A stretch of DNA of 64,000 nucleotides from Girardinichthys multiradiatus (GCF_021462225.1 NC_061804.1:39050975-39114974), one strand, 5' to 3'. Positions 1 to 12,379 are shown, counted from the first letter of the stretch. The notes: generated from the sequence alone by a model not told the origin. Made by a program: numbers and translations.

Positions 1-1662
1 AATTAAATACATTGGTTTGAAAATGAATTTCACTAAACTGAAACTGAATATAATGGTTTAAAACTGAATTTGCTTTGCTTTGTTTTGAAAATTCAGTTTG
101 ATTACTTTCACTTTCAGGTCTGATATTCAATTTCAGTTCCAAACTTCAGTTTTTTGTGTCACACATCCCGGTTCTTGAAGCTAGAGATTAATCAAACACA
201 GATTTACTGATTCACGGATGTCATTCACTATTGCTGTGTCCAAATTCAGGACTGCATCGTTTGAAGGACGCATTTGTAGGTCGATAACGTCCTGGATGAG
301 GCGACGAATGCTGTCCAATCTCCAAGGTTCCAACAAATGCGTCCTTCTTTTCCCCAGATTTGAAGGATGGGTTCGGTGTGTCTTCCATGGCCCACCCTAT
401 CCCATGATTCATTGCGGGTCGAAGTAGATTGTCCAAACGGAAGTAGCAAAGGCCGGAGGAGAGAGAAAAACTGTGAATAAAATTGGATATATTGTGCATT
501 CTGTGAAACAACTGAACTTTTACAATGTTTTCAGACGAGAATGTAGTTGTGTAAACCTAAAATATCTGATCAGTTTATCAAGATATCGCTTAATTACGCC
601 GATGTGTTCCTCAGCTGCCCAACCAGGCGGCTCGCCAGCTGTCAGCTGACCGGGTGGTTGAGGTGCGCTAAACCCCGAGAGAACAGCTGACTCCCAGCAC
701 ATTGTTTTCAAAATCCCGCTGGGTATCTCCAATGGGTGGAAGTTAAATAGATATAATTCAGTCAGATAAAATTTAATATTAATGTTTGGTTTATTTACAA
801 TAATAATAATAATTATGCTCTGCAAATAAACTGATTTAAACTTTGTTCCTAAAGTTAATATGTTAGTGTGTAAGTTGTTGAAAGCTTGACAAATAAATTA
901 AACAAATGGTATTTGTCATCAATGTATTTTATCTAGTGTTAGATTTTTATATCTATGAACACAAACAATATTTTCAACATTTTAAATGGCTGAATAATGA
1001 ACAAGATCATAAAACAATAACATTTTAAAACAAAACACCATTATAAGCCATCAGCAATATCTAAAAGGGTAATAAAAACCGTTTAGTTATTTACAGTAGA
1101 GACAGCGTTATTAACCTTTAGGCTCCATGTGTTCGGCTTCACAACTCTGCGCTTCACGCTAACAAGGTTGCTAGGCAACAGAAGTTACGCTAAGGTAAGG
1201 GCAAGAGAAACGCAGACCGATGTAACACCAGCGGCACACTATGCTAATCTGGCATGGTTAGCTAATAGCTACAGGTAGCATAAGTGTTGCTGTTTGACCA
1301 TCATTTGTTTACATGACGCTTCTTATAGATGCTCATTTGTCTTGGTGATTGACATCCGCCAAGCTCATGTATGCTGCACTGCTGCAGCTCAACATGCCAT
1401 AAAGGAAGTTTAACCTGATGTAAAACGTAAATTGATGAATCTGTGTTTAATTAATCTGTGGCTATCCTCAAGGCCCTGGATGTGTAACACAAAAAAACTG
1501 AATTTTGGAACTGAAATTGAATTACAGACCTGAAAGTGAAATTAGTCAAACTGAATTTTTAATACAATGAAATACATTTTAAAAGCAAATTAATTCAGCT
1601 TCAAACCATAAAATTCAGTTTCAGTTTAGTAAAATTCATTTTCAAACCAATGCATTTAATTT
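1..1662. mobile_element. Non-autonomous DNA element with long inverted repeats (left end cut by window)
   Basis: The first ~220 bases and bases ~1440-1662 are inverted copies of each other. Both carry AT-rich repeats of an AAACTGAA-like unit and then a segment containing the words CAGATTAAT/ATTAATCTGTG. The window starts inside the left arm, so the true left end is not visible. The interior (220-1440) has no long ORF and no recognisable transposase. It contains a 14-bp inverted repeat (GAAGGACGCATTTG near 262, its complement near 335) and an imperfectly palindromic GTTGCTAGGCAAC near 1167. The arms are diverged, so the copy is not very recent. I cannot assign a superfamily. Confidence 0.6.
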
Positions 1663-4445
1663 CAAATTACACAAATACAAATTCAGTCTGAGCTATTCAA
1701 ATTCACTTCAAAGATCGCTGAGGTGCTAAGGCATTTTTCAGCCTTGTCTATCCTTACAGTATTGTCTGGGCAGGTGCTGCTGATTTAAGCATGGTCATGT
1801 GGTGGTTCTGAAGGGGCCTTTGCACTGTGCTAGTGTTAGCCCCAGTGTATGCTTATATTTTTTTGCAGTGCTTACATATTGTTCGTGTCTCGTCTGTCTC
1901 TCTGTCGGCATTTATCGTTTCTACTGGAAGCCCAAAATGCTGCCAAACAAATGATTTAGGAGTAGTAGTAGTAGGATCTTCTATTCCAACTTGATGAGGA
2001 GAAACCATGCTGACTGGAACTGGCTAGTCCTCACGAGATGGTGGTCAACTCAACGAGAAATACTGTGATGTTTTAATATCCTGACATTTGTTACATCCCT
2101 AGTGAAAACTATATTCTACCAGAATGAAGTGACATTCTTGCTGAAGAAAAGGACAATTGCAAGTCAAAACCCACTAAAAACAAGAGCAGAACATTCAACA
2201 AAGAATTACAGAAGGCGCATGTCCATATATATACCGATGTTTTTTAAATGAAGCAGTTATTGTGATTTGGGTCATAACTTTAAAAGGTTTGAATCTACTT
2301 TGAGGGAAATAAATGTTTAGCTTTTAAAACGCTGTAGAGGATGATGAAGATTATAGAATCATTTTGCAAACAGCCCTGCTGCAGTAGGCTACTTTGTTTA
2401 TGGCACAGGCCTCTGACTGTCATTGTTGAGTAGTTCGTGTTCATAATTAAAACAGAATATATTTATCAGAAAAAAGGGATATTTATTTTGTCAATATAAA
2501 TCCCCACTATACCTAAACCACGGCAGGGTGAGATGATTTCGGCTCAATGTGTTTAAACATAAATCCTTATCTTACTGCAACCCCTCATCCCTGCCAGAGA
2601 GTATATCTTGAGCCCCTTGAACAGTATAATAACAATGCTACATCTCAAACCTGTGCTAGCTTAAGCACATCACCATGAAAAACAGCTCCTCTCCTCCAGG
2701 ATCTGCTGAAGCCCAGGGACACAGAGCTGGTGACAATGTGGGGGCTGGTTCTGCCACAGAACTGATAGGCAAGACGCCAGAGCCTCTAGCAGATAACAGG
2801 CTGATAGCCTACTCTGGGGAAACAATGGCAAATATGCCAATATTATCATATGAGGGGGAAACAGAACAGAACAAACTGTACCGAATGAGGTGTGTAAATG
2901 AGACAAGATGAAGTAGATGAAGATGTCCCACAGAAACGGCGTCATCAGTAAAGAAGACAACTCATTTTTTCAAGCAATTGATAAACACTGTAAAGCACTA
3001 TGATAGGCTCAAGAAATACTTCAAAAGAGACGGGACACGTGTTCTGGGGGTACTCTGAACTGAAATCCTGTTCAATGAGGTGAGGTTTAAAATCCAACAT
3101 ACAGTCAGATTCTATAGGTTAGGATATAAGTCCCGATGAGGCTCGTTTGTCAGAATTTAATAACCTTTAAACTGTTATTAATGCATTCCTGCATTAAAAG
3201 GTTTTTTTGGTCTAATTTTAAATGCCATGCTATAAATCGTCATTATTAACAAAAATAAAGACTGGAAAACATCAGTCTCTGAAGAATAAATCTAAATAAT
3301 GTTATTCACTTAGTGATGGAGTTACTGAAATAAATGAACTTTTCAATAATAACCAAATTTATTGAACCAAACTGTAAAAGTAACTTGAATATTTCAGAGA
3401 TTAACATGAAATCTACAACCATTAACTGAGAAAGTAAAAAAAAAAGACAAAAAAATCTTTAAACTTTTAAACCATTGCCTTTCTAATACCACCCAGGGAT
3501 TTAGAGGAGCGGTTAAAGAAACAACATCTAATAAATGCAAATATTTGTCTTGTGAGCTTCCAGCAGTTTACTGTGAGGCAAAGAAGAAATGGAAACCACA
3601 TGTCTCAGTGGGGTATAACAATGGGGCGTCTTTCTTGCAACACGGGTGGGTGCCTATCCTATCCCCCCAACCCCTAAAACAAATAAAGCGTCTGATACAA
3701 CCCAGACTCCTATCGGCGCCCCAGTCTTTGTCTGAGCCCGGGGGCACAAAGCCAACCGTGATCCGAAGGCAACTGTGTATCGGTGAGTTTTACAGTGTGG
3801 AATTTAGAAAATCTTTTTTAAATAAAAGAGGCATGGAAAAGGTTCCTGGGACAGTGATTATGTCAGGTAAACAAATAAGACTTTGGCCAAACCAGTACAA
3901 ATATGACAGTATGAGATTCCTTTAAATAAGAGATGAGACTATAAGTTAAAACCCCTTAGAGATAAACAATAATTCAGAATCCTGGAATTTCAGGAGTATA
4001 GTAAGTTCATCTCTGAGTCTGATGAGGGCTAAATGTTTGACTGAAGCTGTGAGAATGAACAGAGTCTAGTCTGACTTGCTTTCCTCTGTGATAACAAAGT
4101 ACTTCCTCATACCAGCTGCAACAAATCATCGCCAACATTTCTGCCTAACTGATCTGGTCAACTAAGGTCATTACTTTAGCTTTAGAAAATATGCACAGCT
4201 TAAATGACTGATGAGGAAAAACTAAACACAGAGACATAATGATTGAGGGTTCACTGCCAGACCACTAAACAGATTAAGCGGCCAGTTGATCATGCAGATG
4301 CAGCACAGATTCAAATAAAAAACATGAGTTCAGGCAGAAACAGCTCTGGCTGAATTCCTGGGTTCCTCCCTTGGTCCTACAGACATTTATGTCTGACCAG
4401 GAATGAAAGCATCACATGACCACATCCCACATTACCTTCCACATT
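1663..4445. other. No gene recognised
   Basis: AT-rich sequence with only short chance ORFs. The longest are at 2675-2911 and 3545-3925 on the plus strand; neither protein resembles a family I know and neither is bounded by convincing splice sites. If the minus-strand exon at 21415 is cxadr, this would be intronic. Confidence 0.4.
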
Positions 4446-5250
4446 TCTAAACTGAATCAGAAAAAAAAATGGGTCTTGCATTACTGAAGTATGTATACTC
4501 TTTAAATGTTTTTACATTTTCTCATGTTGAAAACCACACACTTCAATATATTTTACTGGGATTTCAGGTGGCAAACAACATTAGGTTTTCCAAATGTTTT
4601 TACTTTTTGAAAGGTGTTGCATGCATTATTATTTAGAGATGCTTTACTTTGATACTCGCAGATAAAATCCAGCACACCCAATTGCCTTTAAAAGTCAATG
4701 AGTAAATAGACTTCATCTGTGTGTGATTTAATCTCAGTAAAAATCCAGCTGTTCTGTTCCTCAGACCTCAGAGGTTTGTTCGAGAACATTAGAGAACAAC
4801 CACTAAAGACCAAGGAAAACAGCAGACCAGTCAGGGATACAGCTGCGGAGTTTAAAGCAGGATTAGGTTATCAAACATTACATGTTTGCAGTTTACCACA
4901 TCCCACGAAAGGTGCCTAGCAAACATGTGGGAGAAGGTGCTCTGGTCACATAAGATCAAAACTGAAATACTTGGCCTACATGTAAAAAGCTATGAGTGGG
5001 GGAAAACAAATACTGCATAATATTCTAATTACATCATCAGCACTATGAAACATGGTGGTGGCAGCATTATGCTGTAGGAATCTGGTATTTTTACCAGAAA
5101 CAGGGACAGTGGTGAGAGTAGTTTGAAAGTTGAAACGAGCCAAGTCCAAGACAATGCTGAAAGAAACTCTGTTGGAGGCTGTAAAACACCTGAGACTGGG
5201 GTGGAGGTTCACCTCCTAGCAGAAAGATGACTCTAAACAGTCAAGAGTTA
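4446..5250 (+). mobile_element. Tc1-like transposon relic, internally deleted
   Basis: The left part (4490-4600) is the AT-rich terminal region seen in fish Tc1 elements, with the words ACATTTTCTCATGTT and TTTTACTGGGATTT. Around 4770-4870 it matches the transposase start region (GTTAGAGAACATT-like, then a short piece translating as KTKENSRPVRDTAAEFKAG). From 4900 to 5230 it matches the catalytic region (GTGCTCTGGTCACATAAGA, then AAACATGGTGGTGGCAGCAT). The middle of the transposase is missing and frames are broken. It is a dead copy. Confidence 0.75.
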
Positions 5251-5345
5251 TAATAGAAATGTTGGGTTAGTTTGAGACAGTTATAGCATAGGACAGTATA
5301 GGACAGCTATATAACTGAGTTGGAGCTCAGTTATACACCCCACAA

Positions 5346-5622
5346 TTCCAATAAAAAGACATGGCTCAGTAGGAAGAGTAGTCGTCTTGCAATCAGAAGG
5401 TTGTGGGTTTGATTCCAGCTTCCTCCTGCCATATGTCGATGTGGCCCTGGGCAAGGCACTTAACCTCAAGTTGCCTACCGATCTGCGTATCGGTGTATGA
5501 ATGTGTGAGCGTTAGTGAGTGCGATTGGGTGAATGTGGCTCAGTGTAAAGCGCTTTGAGCGGTCTGTATGACTGGAAAAGCGATATATAAGTTCAGTCCA
5601 TTTACCATTTACATTAAAGTTT
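5346..5622 (+). repeat. tRNA-derived SINE
   Basis: The head looks like a tRNA promoter: an A-box-like TGGCTCAGTAGGAAG at about 5362 and a B-box-like GGGTTTGATTCC at about 5405, correctly spaced for RNA polymerase III. The 3' half, with AAAGCGCTTTGAG and the terminal ATATAAGTTCAGTCCATTTACC, is the LINE-like tail common in fish SINEs. There is no poly-A; the copy ends with CATTTACC. Confidence 0.75.
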
Positions 5623-6790
5623 ATAATTGTAATTTGCAAAAATGTGACAATGTTCTATAGCTTTGCAAGTCTCTACATTTTACTGACGGCTTTCCTTAAA
5701 ACTATTTTCCTTAATGATGAATTAAAGTGGTTTGAATGTCGTAATACTGTGACAACCTGAAAAGGTCAACTCCATCAAGACATTATCAATGCATATGCTA
5801 CATTTACACTGTAAACGGCTGGTAACCCTACACTACATAGTAACCCTGTTTCCATGTAGTGTAGAGAAGTGTCCAGCTACCGGCTGTACTGGCCAGGAAG
5901 CAGTCAATGACTGTGCTTTGCTCCTGTCTTTTTCTCTTAGGTCCAAGCTAAATTTAGGTCTCTTGCCTTAAGGACATTGCATAATAACAGACCTCTGTAC
6001 ATTGGTGGAATAAAGTCCTCTATGTGTTTTATTCCAGTGTGCCATCAACAGTTTGCCTATCAGTCGAACATTGTGCATTCCATCAAATAAAATGTTTGAC
6101 CGGTGATAAAATTTTGCTTCAGGACGCAGGCAAGACTGATATGCTGCCAAACCACTTTGGAATACCCGCTGACGTGTCAATGTCTTTTGAAATGCATTTA
6201 AAACATTTGATCTCTCGCATTCACCCTGCTCATGCTGTCCAGAGCAGTCGGGAGAGGCAGAATGAGGTGTTTGTGGAAGTGCAGCAACACAGACTGCCCT
6301 TCCTGTCCTCTGTTTGGTTTCAGACGCTACAGCAGGACATCAAGATAAGGTTGTTGTTAGAAGATAATATGGGTAATCCGTTCCCCTTTCTCTTTCTACA
6401 CTGCACTGGCAGTGAAAAGGGCCAGATATTTTTAAGGCTACACTTTCTTCTTAACTCAAAGCTTCATGAGTCCAGGTGGAGTAAACGCACCTTTGCAGCA
6501 AAGCCCTGTAGAAAGCTGCAGGGCAAGACTGTCAGTTGCTGTTATAGCTTAACCAAGACTGCTAGGTTTATTCATGCCTCCAGCTCACACTTCTCAGCCT
6601 CAACATGAGGACGGAGCTCCAAACACCCGGGCTTGTCCACATCCAACTTTAAAAAGACGTGATTGGGAATGTTAAAAAGAACTCCTGCACAGTGATGGTG
6701 CCACAATATTGACGGTCAGAAAGATAGTTACATGGCGATGTTTGAGCGAAATCTGTTAGTGGCTGAAGAGCGGATATAGAAGTATAAGGA
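5623..6790. other. No gene recognised; one unassigned ORF
   Basis: A 194-codon open frame runs from 6024 to 6608 on the plus strand. Its translation is compositionally plausible but has no motif, signal or membrane segment that I can recognise, and the base composition does not differ from its surroundings. I treat it as a chance frame or an unknown repeat. Nothing else is visible here. Confidence 0.35.
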
Positions 6791-6814
6791 TGAAAACACT
6801 AAACAAACAGTCTA

Positions 6815-6905
6815 CAAAGGAATGCTTTAGATCAAAGCATATTCATATGTTAGAATGGCCCAGTTAAAGTCCAAACTTAAATGCAATGAATAATCTGTTG
6901 TGGAA
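6815..6905 (+). mobile_element. Short Tc1 transposase fragment
   Basis: The word run GGAATGCTTTAGATCAAAGC followed by ATTCATATGTTAGAATGGCC and a degraded CCAAACTTAAATGCAATGA is the stretch of fish Tc1 transposase genes that encodes the third catalytic region ([14 protein letters not shown] in the family). Only about 90 bp are recognisable. It follows, after a 1.5 kb gap, the point where the copy at 4446-5250 breaks off, so it could be the far part of the same ancient insertion. Confidence 0.6.
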
Positions 6906-8360
6906 AAATTGGCAAATAATATAATAAATGTAGAGGGAAAAAAATGGAAAAACTGGTGTGGAATTTCATCAAGGTCCAAACTGTCCCTAAATTCTACTAA
7001 AAATAAACAGACCATAAAAAAGCTTCTGCAAGGTCATCTGAGTGTTTACGGTGTGGCACCTGAAGTAAAGTGCTTTTGCCTGAAACCTTCTGTACAAGCC
7101 AACTCCCTCATGACTCTAATGACATCTAAAAAAGGTCTGACCCAACAGTAGCCCAGACAGACAGCCAAACACTGCTTATAGGACATCTTGGATCAGTCTG
7201 ACAACAAGATAATCTCCCTGGAAGGGTCTGAGGCGTTGCACAATGGCTTTTCACCTACTGTGGTATGGGTTTCACACAGAAATTCAATAATAGGTTATCG
7301 GTAGAATGGGAACAAAGATAAAGGTCAACCTGAAAATGTCAGAGGATTTTAAATAATTTAGCCACCATAACAAATTTAAATGATGTCAGACCAATATCCA
7401 AGACTGACTGAAATAATAGAATCAACTCAGGGTTTATTATTACTTCAGCCACATCTGGTGTCTGAAAACAGTTGTATTTGGCTAAATGTCAGATGATATA
7501 GCAGGCAGGAAGAGGATCCTTTTATATTCTCGAAGGTCATTCATTGACAACTGGAGCACCGAGGTGTGTTATGGCTCTAGCTGTCGCAGGTGAATAATTT
7601 CTTAACGCTCATCTGTCTCAGAGCAATTAAATATGAAGGCAATGCCCTCGTCCACCTTATAAAGGAAGCTGCGTTGTTGTGAGCATCTCTGTGACTGGGT
7701 GGTGGATTTACTATTTTTCTAATTATTGGCGCCTTGGAGAAAGCCAGTCAGCCACAAAGCTCTGTGTGTGCCTATGAATTATACATGGGCCTATATTAAG
7801 ACACTTAACAGCTGGTTCCTTGTGAACTTAGCAGCAACACCACCAACCCTGCTGCCTGTCTGTGTGCCTGCTTATTAAAACAGGAGCACTTGTCATTAAG
7901 GTGGTGCAGTCCTGAGCGGTGTGCCCATCATAAAACAGCCAACCACAGGTTATTTTCAGTTTAGTTCTCTCTGTAGGGCAACCGGGCCAGCTGCTGATTT
8001 CCTCACATGGCAGAGAGATGCACTACAGTAATTAAGTGTCTGGTGTGGTTGTTGACCTTGCTGGTGTTTATTTACCCCCTAGAAGCACAGACGTCTTAGT
8101 CGTCATACCTATAGAGGGAATAAACACCTATACGTAATGACCTCAGAAGCATGGTGGAAGAGAAACACGGTGTTAATGAATACTGATTCAGGAAAGCAGG
8201 CAACGCAGTCAATATGGAGGTTTTCGGTACTTTTGTGTGTTTATGTGGTAATAAATGTTAATTTGTTTAGTAATAAAATCTAAAAAACGTTAGTATTAAA
8301 CATTTTTATAATTTATTTCTCAATATTTAAACTTTAATGAATATATCAAAACAACATCCA
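6906..8360. other. No feature recognised
   Basis: No ORF of interest, no repeat family I can name and no splice-bounded exon was seen on either strand. Confidence 0.4.
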
Positions 8361-8361
8361 G

Positions 8362-8690
8362 CTGTTTGTATTGTTCGTTTCAAACATTTCTTCTCCCATG
8401 TTGCTGGCTGCAGATGACGAGCTGCTAACGGATGCAGGCGTGCTAACGCTGCCGAATGCCGGAGTTGAAGCTGTAGATTGTGCAAAAAAATGTTATGTTG
8501 AAAAGGTGAAAGAGGCGGACGAGAAAAATCTTTTGCTTAACCAGGTGCTTCCTCAGATTAAAAGTATTCCCGCCGCTGGCCTTGTACTTCACGTCACAAA
8601 TACTGCAGCGAGCATAATCTGCATCGCATTTTGAAAAGTGGAGCCATACTTTTGAGCGCTTTCTTTTAGCCATGCTTTGTTAACAGTACC
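8362..8690 (-). pseudogene. hAT transposase N-terminal fragment (BED zinc finger)
   Basis: On the minus strand an ORF from 8673 begins MAKRKRSKVWLHF and contains CSICDVKY followed by NTFNLRKHLV. This is a BED-type zinc finger, the DNA-binding start of hAT-family transposases. A donor-like GTTAAG lies right after the KHL codons, and the next segment in another frame (8395-8465) is serine/threonine rich (STPAFGSVSTPASVSSSSS), as in the linker of hAT transposases. The catalytic RNase H-like part and the dimerisation domain are absent. The Tc1 fragment at 8699 abuts its 5' side. It is a truncated relic. Confidence 0.7.
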
Positions 8691-8698
8691 AGCGGCTA

Positions 8699-9362
8699 CT
8701 TACAGAGGTTGGACAATGAAACACCTGTCATTTTAGTGTGGGAAGTTTCATGGCTAAATTGGACCAGCCTGGTAGCCAGTCTTCATTGATTGCACATTGC
8801 ACCAGTAAGAGCAGAGTGTGAAGGTTCAATTAGCAGGGTAAGAGCACGGTTTTGCTCAAAATATTGAAATGCACACAACATTATGGGTGACATACCAGAG
8901 TTCAAAAGAGGACAAATTGTTGGTGCACGTCTGTGACCAAGACAGCAAGTCTTTGTGATGTATCAAGAGCCACGGTGTCCAGGGTAATGTCAGCATACCA
9001 CCAAGAAGGACGAACCACATCCAACAGGATTAACTGTGGACGCAAGAGGAAGCTGTCTGAAAGGGATGTTCGGGTGCTAACCCAGATTGTATCCAAAAAA
9101 CATAAAACCACGGCTGCCCAAATCACGGCAGAATTAAATGTGCACCTCAACTCTCCTGTTTCTACCAGAACTGTCCGTCGGGAGCTCCACAGGGTCAATA
9201 TACACGGCCAGGCTGCTATAGCCAAACCTTTGGTCACTCATGCCAATGCCAAACGTTGGTTTCAATGGTGCAAGGAGCGCAAATCTTGGGCTGTGGACAA
9301 TGTGAAACATGTATTGTTCTCTGATGAGTCCAATTTTACTGTTTTCCCCACATCTCAGTTGA
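8699..9362 (+). pseudogene. Tc1 transposon, 5' half with truncated transposase
   Basis: The copy starts at a TA followed by CAGAGGTTGGACAATGAAAC, a fish Tc1 terminus. The readable transposase frame (8933-9373, 146 codons) covers the paired-like helix-turn-helix region (SLCDVSRATVSRVM), the second helix-turn-helix (TAAQITAELN ... STRTVRRELH) and the first catalytic aspartate in FSDES. It stops at about 9360, so the second aspartate and the glutamate are missing. A small deletion near 8930 removed the natural start, so 8933 is only where the open frame begins. Non-functional. Confidence 0.85.
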
Positions 9363-9364
9363 CT

Positions 9365-9945
9365 CAGTTGTGAAGCCATCACAATTTGGCTTATGTCAAA
9401 TTCGCTCAAATCCATGTTTGCCTTTTCTTTTTTTCTTGCTTCTAATGGTGAGCATGCACCCTGACCAGTAAAAATCACGATCCAGCACCCGTGATAGATA
9501 CACAGCTCCTTAATGGCAGGACTACAAAACCTGGATTTAGATAAACACAATCATCCACTCTTATATTTTAAAGCACGATGACCAGGTAATAATGGCAGGT
9601 AAACCTCTAACATCTGTTGAAGAACATACTGGTATCAGCAGAGTCAAAGCTGCACCACCCATGTTAGAGGAGTTAGACGTATCTGAAATACAAACGGGAC
9701 CCATCATCATCCTAACATTGACTTTTTGACCTCAAGGTTACAGCAGACTCTGGGTAAAACCTGGTCTCACAAAAATGCTTTGACATCAATCCCTAAAACA
9801 GTTTTACTGACTACCTGTCAGGAAGGAATAAGGTCCAAATAAAACATATCTGCACAACCTGAGAGAGCCAACACATTAACTTTGAGGGCAAAATATTCAC
9901 TTCACATGCCTGTGGTCATAATGTCATGTCTGACTGCTGTAAGTC
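9365..9945. mobile_element. Degraded Tc1-type 3' end fragments
   Basis: 9373-9440 (CCATCACAATTTGGC ... CAAATTCGCTCAAATCC) and 9868-9940 (ACATTAACTTTGAGGGCAAA ... GTGGTCATAATGTCATG) both resemble the 3' end of a common fish Tc1-type repeat. They are separated by about 430 bp of other sequence, part of which (9711-9870) recurs at 15420-15585. This looks like a broken or interrupted copy lying directly against the Tc1 half at 8699-9362. Confidence 0.5.
9711..9870 (+). repeat. Unclassified dispersed repeat, copy 1
   Basis: Shares an ordered series of words with 15420-15585 in the same orientation: ACATTGACTTTTTGACC, CACAAAAATGCTTTG, a CAGTTT-ACT segment, CTACCTGTCAGGAAGGAAT and CTGCACAACCTGAGAG. 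Identity is imperfect, so the copies are old. I do not know the family. Confidence 0.5.
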
Positions 9946-11655
9946 CTGGAGTCCAATTTTTCTTAACACAAAAGAAACACAATAACTGACCTTTGAGTAT
10001 CTATGTCATCTGAAAATGCAAACACTGCTTTAACCCCAAGAGTAAAAATCCCTTAAGGTGACTTAAAATGCAATGTCACATAGAATGGTTTTTCCACCAA
10101 AATGCTTCTTCTACCCTAAACTCACTTTTACAAAAAATGTTTTTAGCTTCTTCCTAACCTGCAAAAACCCCTTGAGGTACTCTAAAAATTCTAACTGTCA
10201 AGATAGACTTGTTACATGAAGCAAATAAAAAAACAGATAGTTTAGCAGGGCACAGCACATGATGTACACCAACATGTAAAACTGGACCTTGCTGTACAGG
10301 TGTCTAAAGGCAATGGTTCTGCTATAAGGCCACAAATCTGATGTTCTCACTAGTTTCATGAGCCTCTCACTCAATACTCCTTTACTGTTTCTAACAAGAT
10401 TCAGACTTGACTGGCAATGATTCTATATCAACAAACATTCATTATGGATAACATATCATTAAACAAAACGTTATGATGTGCAGAGTACTGCAAGACAACC
10501 AGAAATGTCAAGTGTTTATGTGTCAACAGTTTATACACACAACCCTTACATTCCTTCTTCACCACGCCTGCAGTTAACTATATGTAATGTTTTTCAATGA
10601 GATGATGTGCTAAAAATGGCTACTTCAACAGCTGCTTCCCTCCACCTGCTACTACCTCCAAATCACCTCACCCTCTGCTCATACCGCTCGAGGACAAAAT
10701 AATAGAATCCTGCCACCACTCATTTCTGCATAAAACAGCAGCTGATAAAATGTGATATGCGCACTAAATTATACAATGCCAACCTATAAAACAGTGATGT
10801 TTTTAGGAACTTGGAACAAAGCACATAGTATGACGATAAATTGTCAAGTCTGTTTTTCTTGATAAAGGAATTATTTTTTCCCTCCGTGACACTCTATAGA
10901 AAAACATAACAGATAATTTACCAGAGGCTCATGGATGTGGAGAGCTGAGCTGACAGCTACCTAGCAGGTATGCAGAGAGGAAGAAGCACACCAGCAGCTG
11001 CAGATGCAGCACCCTGAGGGGCTGCCAGCCTCGCTGAGTATCTTCACACTGAGATGTCTAGCCCAGAGAACACTAAAGACATCCTCTCCTTTCAACCATC
11101 ACAAAGCAGGTGCTGATATGGGGCTAGTTCAGGTGTGGCACCAGTTTAGTTTCCGTGTGAGTCTCCACAGACTGCAGATCCATGTCATTATGTTTCCATT
11201 TTGTTAAACACTGTTTTAGATTCATTTCAACTTCCCTCAAGCTTCTTTCCTGAACTTCAGTCAGCCCTCGGTGCAGAGTAAATTTAGTCTCCTCTCTGAA
11301 CTGAACCCATTTTCTCTCCAGTCTGATGTTTTGATGTCATCATAAATGTTAAAGCAAGCAGCAGTCATTGGTTATGTAAGCAGGTTGTCATGTCAACCAC
11401 CATTTATGATTTCCATTGCAAACAGGGTTTATCATCACCAACTAAAACATGTTACGACATCCAAGTACATCTATGAACACAGATGCAAAAGATGCTTAAA
11501 GAGCCACCCTTGCTCAGCTCATGTGCATCATTACAAAACTGCAAATTAAAAGACAGGGAACCAGCTGTTTCTAACGGCTTTAACGTTTACTTCTGTCTAA
11601 GGTCCATACATAAAGGTTGGTTTCAGTTACTCTGCTTTAAATTGGCTTCATTTGA
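9946..11655. other. No feature recognised
   Basis: AT-rich sequence without an ORF, splice-bounded exon or recognisable repeat. Short ORFs at 11004-11207 and 11346-11549 look random. Confidence 0.4.
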
Positions 11656-11659
11656 CTTA

Positions 11660-12379
11660 GGGTGTATTCACACCAGGAAAGTCCTTTGGTCCGCTTGTTT
11701 GGTCCGGACCAAAAGCGAACTTTATTTTTTTCATTTGGTGCGGTTTGTTTTCACAAACAAAGCCACATGGGTGACGATCATTGTTCCCATTGGACAGAAA
11801 AGACGGAGGCGGGACAGAACACAGACCCGGACATTTAGGAAAACATCTGTAGACGTGCTGCGTGCAGCACCTCTGTTCTGCATATTTGTGCCGTTATTAA
11901 AGCTTCAATATTATTGTGAGGGTGAAGAGCAGCTCATTCAACACAGACTTTGAGACGTTCCATTTATAATGTTGGAACCCCGTCGGAGAATGCGTGCTGA
12001 ACGCTGACGTTCTCTACGTGCCTTGTCCCACAACAAGCCGGTAGCGTTGCTAAGCAACACACAGCTTATCATGTATAATTACCTTACAACACACACCTTT
12101 GCTACCGGCTACGGTGGCTTTTTATGTCCAAAGAGACGTACGCTTTTGTAGTTGGTTCGGATCGAGGCCGGTTTGTATTCAGACCATAAGCGAACCGCAC
12201 CAGAGTCCGTTTGGAAGCGGACCGAGACCACCTCAAAAAGTGGGTCTCGGACCGGTTGTTTGGTCCGGACCAGGGTTCGCTTGGGTGTATTCACACCTGC
12301 ACAAAAGGTCCGAACCAAGGGGGGAAATGAACTTTGGTCCGTTTAAAGCGGACCAAAAGTGGCAAGTGTGAATACACCC
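11660..12379. mobile_element. PIF/Harbinger-type non-autonomous element
   Basis: The ends are inverted copies: GGGTGTATTCACACC on the left and AGTGTGAATACACCC on the right, flanked on both sides by TTA. A 3-bp TTA/TAA duplication is the target site of PIF/Harbinger elements. The 720-bp body has no transposase. It is rich in GGTCCGGACC-type palindromes and CGGACC words in both orientations. A second copy of the terminal motif lies inside (GGGTGTATTCACACCTG at about 12282), so the right ~100 bp is itself bounded by inverted ends, suggesting self-insertion or rearrangement. It also contains GTTGCTAAGCAAC near 12047. Confidence 0.8.

Noticed and set aside
221..511. Overlapping minus-strand frames in the left element
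   Set aside because: They lie in the non-coding interior of the inverted-repeat element and overlap each other and a plus-strand frame.
3545..3925. 126-codon plus-strand frame
   Set aside because: No family resemblance and no exon boundaries that I would trust.
5362..5420. Possible genuine tRNA gene
   Set aside because: The A-box/B-box pair belongs to a SINE: it continues into a LINE-like 3' tail and does not fold as a full cloverleaf.
6024..6608. 194-codon open frame on the plus strand
   Set aside because: No recognisable domain, no supporting splice sites and ordinary base composition; probably chance or an unknown repeat.
11483..11953. 156-codon plus-strand frame
   Set aside because: Runs through the left end of the Harbinger-type element; not a conserved protein.
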